Assembly: GCF_037975245.1 (NCBI RefSeq)
Contig: NC_092577.1
Span: forward strand, 24,489,398 to 24,553,397
Length of the DNA: 64,000 nucleotides
Direction of reading: 5' to 3'
DNA from: Apostichopus japonicus
Lineage: Eukaryota; Echinodermata; Holothuroidea; Aspidochirotida; Stichopodidae
Notes under the pieces: generated by a model
Seen by the model: the letters and a program-made list of their open reading frames with translations, nothing else
Told to the model about the DNA's origin: nothing
Database searches by the model: none
Made by a program: the position numbers and the translations under genes
Part shown: piece by piece, positions 57,209 through 64,000 of the stretch
Layout: each line of letters begins with the position of its first letter
How positions within the stretch are numbered: the stretch's first letter is position 1

Positions 57209-60200
57209 CTGTATTAAAAGAAAAACAGTGAATAAGATAAAGAAATACCACAAGTGTCAATATACAATAATAGCAATTAGCCACTACATGTATTCCTGTT
57301 TTAGGGAGTTGTTCATCACAAAAATCTCTATTGAATAGGTCAATGACGATGGTAGCGATTATTTCTTTAATTGTATCTTCACGTTAAAAGACAAGACAAA
57401 ACTGAAAATCTTCTCAATGGCCAAAAAAAGGTTATTTCAGATCACTCTTACCATTCCTCTGTCAGTAAGGTGTGGAAACTGTTGAAAGATTTCAGCTAAA
57501 TGTTGCATTTTTCTTGTTGGGCTTCATAAATTTTATCCTCTACCAGGTACTTTCTTTCACTGTAGACCGGACGTTTGTTGAAAAGTGATTTCAAGTTATT
57601 CCTTTAATCGGACAAAAAAGACGGCCAACAATAGCTTCATGCTCAAAGTACTTCCCAGGTATGGGCTTAACTTGTTATTCAAAGAAATGAATAAAGGTTG
57701 TCTGGTGGAATAGTTTAATGAGTCCTACCTCTTATTAGTTTATGTGCATCTAATATTGAATGGTAAAATATGATCTATCAGTTTTAAGCTTACTCATTAT
57801 GTGAGAAAAGCCTTGATTCATTGAAAACTTTCAAGGAGGCTATACACATAAGGTGCAAGTTAAGTGTATTTCCTATATAATGTTTGCTTGTCAGTTAATC
57901 AGTGTGTCAGCCTACTGTTATGTATTAGACACGACAAATTGCCTGTATGCATGACTTCTGCAAACATGCCTAGACATGAAACCCGTATTTCTTTATGGAA
58001 AAGAGTAACACAATAATTAAAGATACCTTTCATGGTTGAAGCGACAAAAAAAGCCGCTACAAAAAAGGCAGCATGTACATCAAATCTTCATGTCTCATCT
58101 CACAAAGATTAATAGCATAATCGATATGGTCAAAGTACAAAATGGCAGGGTGTCAAGCCGGTGAAAATAGGAAGAGACAATAACAGGAGTTATTGATTGA
58201 TATTCTACTCTTTTTCTTTGGTAACATTAATAAAGAACACATCTGGTCATACCACCATAGGTTGCAGTTCTTCCTTCTACTTCTTCATGTGGATCTTTAT
58301 CATCATTTAAAGTATGCGCCATCAAATGGTCCTCCAATGCTCCTTTAGCAGATCTTTTTCTCGATCCTTCAATATACCATGTTTCCTATGACATATAAAG
58401 AATTCATTACATTAATTACATAAGACATAACAAGTGGATCACTGGGGAAACTAATGAACAGGTATCGGATACTTCACCCCACTTCTGATAACTTTCTTTC
58501 AGTTTTAATTTTATAGTCATAACTGTTGCAAGACCAGCATTATAAAAATGTAATACGGTGGGATTTAAAACATAACATTATAAGATAGTTTGACTTAGCG
58601 GCATTTTAAGTTTGTAAGTAACTGCTGGCGTGTGAGAGGATTAGGCCTCTGAATTACAATGAAACGTTTGGTGGCTACCCATTCAACATCAATTTGAATT
58701 TGAAATGCACTGGCAAACGAATGACAAAGATACAGATAGTTTGAATATAAAGAAAATATAGTGGGTATAAATGACTGTAATTGAACATATCGTTTCTAAG
58801 ACACAGTTTTGACAAGCTTTCTGAGTGATTTACCTTTCAACCCTGTCGACATATCAATATCAATGACCGTATCATGACATTGGTGTAACATTTTGTTCAC
58901 CAATTAACTTGCTTACATGCATTAAAATGCACTCTATAGCTACGACATCGCAACCAAAAACGAATTTAAGCAGTGAAATTTACCATAGGGTACAAAATTA
59001 AATCCATTGCAGTTCTTTTATTGTGGAAGTCTTTAAAGATCCCAAAATTTCAAAAGCCATATTTAGACCACACTGAAATACTCACATATCCTTTACCTTC
59101 TGGATCTTTCAGGCAAGGAAATGCTGTCATCATTGCCTGTGCCATCGCCTCTTGGATGGCAGAGCTAGGACTAAAAAGGTGGGAGGTAAAGCATATATAT
59201 GTACTAGTGTGAAATATATCATGAGCCGAACATAATTTTTTTATAGATTATATCAAACTAATCTGTTAACAAGACACAGATACAAACTTGTCTATTCTTT
59301 GTTTCACAAGTACATTTATGTCAAGTAACCGCTCTCTAATGTCTCGACAATTGATGACATGATTTCTTCTTCTATATGTTAGGCTCTAAAGCAGTATTTT
59401 GCGTCCTTTTCTATGGTTTGCTCAACCTTGTGGACTCCACGATGCCATAACGACATACATAACTAGCTTATCTATTAAATCTAACTTCAAATGCTGGGGT
59501 AAAAATCTAAAAATTTACAGCTTTCAACATTTATGCTCTCGAAGATATTTCCTGTAAGGATCGCAGTAAAACCCGCCTGGAATAGGAATATTTAAACTCT
59601 GTCAATGTCAATGTAATACATTACGATGCTTTATTAGTGTACACTGTCTATGGCAGTGGTACCAAAACAAATTTTTCAATCAACTTTTAGCAACGGCTCA
59701 AAACTTAGCATGTTAGCTTTTCACTGATTGGTTTCATTAAAACTAGTGGGTTTTGGGGGAGCTGTATGCGATTAATTTGAAATGAGGAATTTGTCGGAAG
59801 ACACTCTACTCATTATCTGCAGAAGTCCTTAATTACTTGCCTATTAACGCTGTTGTTAGGGGGGGGGAACTTGATGGACATGCCAAAAAGGTGGGAAATG
59901 GCTACCAAACGCAAAAAAAGCTGTTATAAACAAGCACACACATATCAACACACGCCGTCATAATAGCATAGATTTACGGTTTACGTTGTACTCTCCTATA
60001 GAACGAAATAACTTTTAAGGTGCCAAGTAATTATACAGTAAGGAAATGGCAGAAATACTGTACTACGAAGTTATGATTAAAATCAATTGCTTGTTTCCAA
60101 ATATGGTCAATTAAAGTTTTCAATGATTCCCAACAGCAACACATATATACCTCAGATCCCCATATCTCAAAGGCAGTGTGGGATCATGGTGTAATGTTTT

Positions 60201-61210
60201 GTGTATTTGTTCTAACCATGATGGATCTTTGTAAGTAGTATCACAAAAAGAAAACTTGCCTGGGTTTATCATGCAGTAGCAGCTACTTATAAGCTCATCT
60301 GTATCCACACAGATCAATGAAATGTGATGTACACATGTTAGCAATGTACGTTTCATTTGTGCTACTCGGTGTGTGGTTATTGGTAGCTTTCATGACCTTA
60401 CAGCCTTGAGGTTTAAGTTTCTTTCAAGATTTCCGGTACATTCCTATAACAAGAAAAGAATATAATTACGAAACATTCTCATTCTGTATTGTAAATAGTT
60501 TTCATCACTGACTGATAAGGTACAATTTTTGCTTTACAATCACACCGATGACATAGGAATAGTGGTGGTCTGAATAAAACTAACCAGATGCAACATTGCA
60601 GGGTTCCTTGCCCACCCCCCCCCCTCCTTTCATTGATATCTTTCTTCTAACAATTGAAACAAGAAATTGCCAGGAGCACAAGAACATATGCAGTACTCTT
60701 CTTAACTAAATCTTAACCACTATACAAACTTTGGACAAAACAAGGCATGAAAATTACATGGTATCCTGTTTACAAGTCATTTGATCCTGGAAATGTAACC
60801 TGATATGAAATTCAGAAATAGTGTGAACATGGAAAGATAATCCAAGTTAGGCTGTACCCACTCATTAAAATTCATGACACTACACCAAAAAGAAAGGGAT
60901 TATTACCATCAATAACCAACACATACCAAGTACAATATAAATACAGTATACGGTTATTGATATATTGTGTTAGAAGCCTCATGATCACATATATGCATGC
61001 ACAAACACAATGACATAAACTTAGAAATGTGGCTTTTTGGAAAGGTGACAGTGAAGCAGACTGTGGAGATGGATTTCAGCAGTACTTTTTAAGGGTTATT
61101 CAGTTGTGTCACCTGAAAATGATAGGCTTGATGCACTTTGGGGTGATTGCAGGAAATCCTCCTCCTCCCAGGTCTCAAGCAATATATTAGATGGAAGGGA
61201 GTCTGATGAA
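57158..61210 (-). CDS. Spliced gene, SAMD3-like group (uncharacterised)
   Basis: Six exons are supported on the minus strand: 61113-61210, 60151-60226, 59086-59170, 58253-58385, 57452-57601 and 57158-57208. The joins 1-2, 2-3, 3-4 and 5-6 keep codon phase with GT...AG ends; the 4-5 join does not, and exon 5 also has a one-base break. The protein has an acidic/serine start (LETWEEEDFLQSPQS), a helical core with PCLKDPEGKGY, a basic helix-rich part (KRSAKGALEDHL), RKYLVEDKIYEAQQEK, and HLAEIFQQFPHLTDRGM near the end. In order and motif style this resembles the animal SAMD3-like group (helical core ending 'PxLxDxxGxGYxxW'). No SAM domain is seen; earlier exons may be missing. Function unknown. 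Confidence 0.6.
57452..57601 (-). CDS. SAMD3-like gene exon 5, with a one-base break
   Basis: Follows GATTAAAG; reads LKSLFNKRPVYSERKYLVED, then KIYEAQQEK. At an A5 run (57509-57513) the frame must shift by one base to continue as MQHLAEIFQQFPHLTDRGM, ending ATG|GTAAGA. One missing A would explain it (true mutation or sequence error). Its entry phase does not match exon 4, so an exon or base may be missing between them. Confidence 0.52.
58253..58385 (-). CDS. SAMD3-like gene exon 4
   Basis: Follows GTCATAG; reads ETWYIEGSRKRSAKGALED, then HTLNDDKDPHEEVEGRTATYG. Open for its whole length in the phase set by exon 3. The donor is either GTG|GTATGA (end 58253) or ATG|GTGGTA (end 58256); both leave phase 1. 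Confidence 0.62.
59086..59170 (-). CDS. SAMD3-like gene exon 3
   Basis: Follows CACCTTTTTAG and ends TAT|GTGAGT, a consensus donor. 85 bases encode IQEAMAQAMMTAFPCLKD and PEGKGY, the most recognisable part of the gene. Phase is correct on both sides. Confidence 0.68.
60151..60226 (-). CDS. SAMD3-like gene exon 2
   Basis: Follows a pyrimidine-rich acceptor (TTTTCTTTTTG...ACAAAG) and ends GAG|GTATAT. 76 bases: two bases, 24 codons (PSWLEQIHKTLHHDPTLPL...), two bases. Phase fits both neighbours. Confidence 0.6.
61113..61210 (-). CDS. SAMD3-like gene exon 1 (of those seen)
   Basis: Follows an AG at TTGATACAAG and ends at CAG|GTGACA. 98 bases: one base completing a codon, 32 codons rich in Ser, Glu and Leu, then G (phase 1). 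It joins the next exon in phase. Confidence 0.5.
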
Positions 61211-62249
61211 CTTGTATCAAGAAACGAGAAACAAAATATGAAATACTTAGCATGGGGTGACCACTTTTAACTATAACAAAATGACAAGGATAAATCTTCA
61301 CAAGTCCACATCATTTGCATCTCTAGCCTTATACGTCAACATTGCGAAATTTCCAAAACGTACTCACTAATACCCACTTAACCCTAAAAAAATAAAAAGG
61401 ATATCCCATCGACCACATATTGATATATTATTCAAGCAGTGGCACTGCAAGTTTTGGCAACTATTGTCTGCCAACAACCTTAAAATTTACACAACAATGA
61501 TAAAGGTAGAGCACAGTAATTTGAATGCACAAATTACAGTAGCTATAAAATAATCACAAATTCATGGGGAGGTATGTAAAATTTGCTGTTGGAGATCGAA
61601 TATCAACTTTACTTAACTGAAAAATACATATCTTTACAAATAAGCATGTGATGAGGATGCAGGTTTCAGCAACTACTGCAGAAAATTTACCGCATATTTA
61701 CAAATGTGAGCTTTGATCTGCAGAAAATCATTTCAAGTTATTTCTAGCATGTTTCTATCACCCTATAAGAAAGGAGCAGAATTAAATTACTGTATAACAG
61801 CTAAACTGCTTATGTAAATAACATCTTCAAATGCAAGGTAACTACTATCCTCTTAGCTCTGGACATTTCTCTTAGCCTTTAATTTGTAATTGTGGTAAAT
61901 GTATAGTTACATACAATGATAACTAAAGTGCAACAATAAAACTGAAAGTTATTTTACTGTTTAATAATATGGTTATACCATAAGCATAGTTGAACAACTT
62001 GCTGCAGGCTATTTCAGCTCATAGCGAGTAGGTATGTAGAACCTTTTGTCTGAGGTACAGTAACTGTGTAAAACATCCACTAGTCTGTAATCACATATGT
62101 CATCAGGCTTTTTCAATTGTAAAGGTCTTGCAAATCATTTGACACTATGTAGACCTGAAAGTGTTTTTTTTTTTCAACCGTTGTCCATTGGTTGCACATG
62201 AAAGTGCAGCCGTGATCCAATTTGAATTATTTGTTGTATCATAAGAAAG
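61211..62249. other. Non-coding, no exon seen
   Basis: AT-rich; it may be intron or upstream sequence of the SAMD3-like gene. No exon with both splice sites and an open frame was found by eye. Confidence 0.35.
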
Positions 62250-62564
62250 GCAGGCGGTTCAATCCACTAAGAAAGCAACATCGTGTTCGGCCTGTAATTG
62301 TAACCACAAACTTCAACCATTCCACATACAACAATGGTAGTTTCACGGGTACAATGCAGGAGGTTACAAATTCTGTCATCATTTTCCAGTGAAGACACTT
62401 CAACAATATTTTGGTCATCAACTTCTATTGCTTTGCTGTCAATATCTTCTTTAATCAACATGCTGTAGGCTTGTGCTTCCTGATGCTTAAACGGCTAATG
62501 TCTTAACAATGTTCTTATAATTATTACCCAATTTTGACCACTTCTTTAATCGCTTGTGCTTAGT
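62250..62564 (-). pseudogene. Second fragment of the C2H2/'MHDLLEG' family (C-terminal)
   Basis: Reads LKKWSKLGNNYKNIVKTLA at 62560-62505, then after a frame change KHQEAQAYSMLIKEDIDSK, VSSLENDDRICNLLH and MVEVCGYNYRPN to about 62250. This matches in order the C-terminal region at 29.7-30.0 kb (MSKSLATKHE..., VKLFGTSYWAN). It is truncated at 62565 by an LTR. It lies just upstream, in the same direction, of the SAMD3-like exons. Confidence 0.55.
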
Positions 62565-63116
62565 GTTACGTTGGAATGCGAGAGGTCTCGATAACTAATT
62601 TTTAACGAGACACAAGCCTGGGTTCGTTTCGGTAAGGAACACAGACAAATTGACAAGTCTAGAGATTTTAAATGAGAACGTAAACTATATTGAACAATGG
62701 ATTTCGAACCAACAACAACAAGTGGTAATTAGAAATATATAGAAAATTACTCACAAACTTAACAAGATAGGATACACTTTAAAACACGCTGGTCTCTTCC
62801 AACGGCGATATCCCTCAGCGGCCACGACCTCGATGACGACGATTCTCGGTCCGTTGTACCGCGAAATTCACTGGTCCTCGACGAAGTTTCTCGCGATCCC
62901 AGAAACAGCAGTCACCTTCTTTCCGGCGATGCTCCAAAATAGAAGACGGACTTCCAGCCACAATAGAGTGAAGCACAAGTCGAACTTCTCGCCGACTAAA
63001 TATTACCAGAGTCAGTCCAAAATCAGCTTTGTAGTCACCAACTCCTGGCGTAACGAACTTCCTGAACGGAGACAGATATTCTTCACCTTCTCCGCAATAA
63101 CGACTGAAAACTGTAG
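62565..63116. repeat. Second copy of the 46.4-kb LTR, interrupted
   Basis: Starts TGTTACGTTGGAATGCG and follows the 46446-47552 LTR almost base for base for 550 bp, until ACTGTAG, where a LINE cuts it. The remainder would lie beyond the window. Confidence 0.85.
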
Positions 63117-64000
63117 TGCTTTTTACGTGACCCGTCATACGGGATACAAAACGTCACGGCCAAACGGCACTACCAAACCATCCCATTCTTACAAACGAAC
63201 CTCGGGTCAAGCGAGCCAAAAAAAAAATACATACGCTCACCGACCTGCAGAGACAAAACGCCCAACCCCCCCCCCCCCTGAAATATTAAAAAACTACAAA
63301 AGGACGACCAGCACGCAGCGAAACAAAACACCCTTCCCCAGCACACCACCGTCCAAAAAAGGCAGCCCTAGATAAACGGCGAAAATCGCCTTCGACCTGA
63401 AGGCGAATGTCACACTTCACCGCCTCCAGGACTGCCTGCCAACTGGCAAATTTCCCCCTAAAAACAACATCACATCTATTCCTCCAAATAAGTTTTTTTA
63501 CAACAGAACAAACATAAATAATACGCTGCAACACAGCAACGGAACAAACTGGAGGATCTAATCCATACAAAACAAAACCCTGTCCTACCGACCAGGAACG
63601 GTCTCCCGTTAAACGATCGGTCAAGGACTGAAACCACTCCCACAAGTTCAAAACAAAGGAGCAATGCCAAAAAACATGGGCAGTACTCTCTAAGCTGTCA
63701 CAGCCGGTCCTCGGGCACAGTCCATCACCCAATCGCCAGTGATACCTTTTCAGATTGGTCACCAAGGCACCGTGTGCAATTCTCCATGCAAGGTCACGGA
63801 GCCTGCAACCATTCAGCCTTGAATGCACCGAACGCCATACTTCGACAGGATGACGTCCCTGTACAAAAATTGCATTCAAGGCCTTATCCCGCAACGAACT
63901 GTGAACGAGGGCCGGCTGTGACAGGTCAACAGGGGGCAACTCAATCAGAGCGGAGCAAATGACACGCACCACCCTGTTTGGAGTACTACTATGCGGTTCT
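63117..64000 (-). mobile_element. Tx1-like LINE 'B', second copy (3' part, runs off the window)
   Basis: A minus-strand copy of the LINE-B family, highly similar to 24531-25370. Its 3' end CACGTAAAAAGCA lies at 63117, followed inward by a 3' UTR with a long C run (63268), then the ORF2 C-terminus. It continues past base 64000, so the 5' target duplication cannot be checked. Confidence 0.9.
63286..63972 (-). CDS. LINE-B copy 2 ORF2 C-terminus (partial, open)
   Basis: An uninterrupted 228-codon frame that continues beyond the window: VQGRHPVEVWRSVHSRLNG, LAWRIAHGALVTNLKRYHW, a CPRTGCDSLESTAHVFWHC zinc-binding motif, YVCSVVKKLIWRNRCDVVF, and an end rich in Arg/Phe. Unlike copy 24.5 kb it has no frameshift here, so it is the better-preserved sequence of this domain. 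Confidence 0.85.
   Translation of the reverse strand: MVRVICSALIELPPVDLSQPALVHSSLRDKALNAIFVQGRHPVEVWRSVHSRLNGCRLRDLAWRIAHGALVTNLKRYHWRLGDGLCPRTGCDSLESTAHVFWHCSFVLNLWEWFQSLTDRLTGDRSWSVGQGFVLYGLDPPVCSVAVLQRIIYVCSVVKKLIWRNRCDVVFRGKFASWQAVLEAVKCDIRLQVEGDFRRLSRAAFFGRWCAGEGCFVSLRAGRPFVVF

Overview
This 64 kb window looks like nuclear DNA from an animal, most likely a marine invertebrate. It is AT-rich and intron-bearing and carries Ty3/gypsy and BEL/Pao LTR elements, Tx1-like and CR1-like LINEs, solo LTRs, a foldback-type element, a large GGTCA-rich tandem array and many poly-G/poly-C runs. Nothing in it looks bacterial, viral or organellar. An echinoderm or other invertebrate deuterostome is my guess from the mix of families, held with low confidence.

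Layout. 1-3.9 kb: minus-strand Ty3/gypsy element in which a 921-bp LTR and a tRNA-Leu-type primer site are fused straight onto pol, with gag and protease missing. 4.6-13.0 kb: plus-strand BEL/Pao element with short LTRs and a 5-bp CCCTT target duplication. Two Tx1-like LINEs and a solo LTR have inserted into it. 13-17.5 kb: no recognisable gene. 17.5-20.8 kb: a hairpin-rich patch, then a decayed CR1-like LINE. 22.8-30.0 kb: a broken animal gene of an uncharacterised C2H2-plus-'MHDLLEG' family. It is split by a LINE tail and by a 4.7-kb Tx1-like LINE with a clean 10-bp target duplication. 30.0-32.9 kb: a second Tx1-like LINE with ORF1 and endonuclease, cut off in RT. 35.1-38.5 kb: a fragment with a U2 snRNA 5' end on an unrelated body, then a 3.15-kb element with long inverted arms around a LINE RT fragment. 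38.9-41.6 kb: tandem array of about 270-400 bp units dense in AGGTCA half-sites. 42-48 kb: minus-strand BEL/Pao pol with a nested solo LTR. 48.3-55.6 kb: the GGTCA repeat again, invaded by a CR1-like LINE that was itself invaded by two Tx1-like LINEs. 57.2-61.2 kb: a spliced minus-strand gene whose exons mostly join in phase, apparently of the SAMD3-like group. 62.2-64 kb: a second fragment of the MHDLLEG family, a second copy of the 46.4-kb LTR, and the 3' part of another Tx1-like LINE.

Function. Almost every coding stretch is from a mobile element and nearly all carry stops, frameshifts or deletions. The window is best read as layers of insertion, several dated by target duplications. The most unusual items are: (1) a Tx1-like LINE derivative that keeps ORF1 and the 3' UTR but has lost nearly all of ORF2 through one junction shared by two distant copies, a HAL1-like form; (2) a U2-headed SINE candidate; (3) the GGTCA array with DR1, DR4 and DR5 spacings; (4) the foldback element holding a LINE RT segment. 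The only candidate working host gene is the spliced SAMD3-like one, and it has a single-base break in one exon. All calls are from reading the sequence; no database search was possible.
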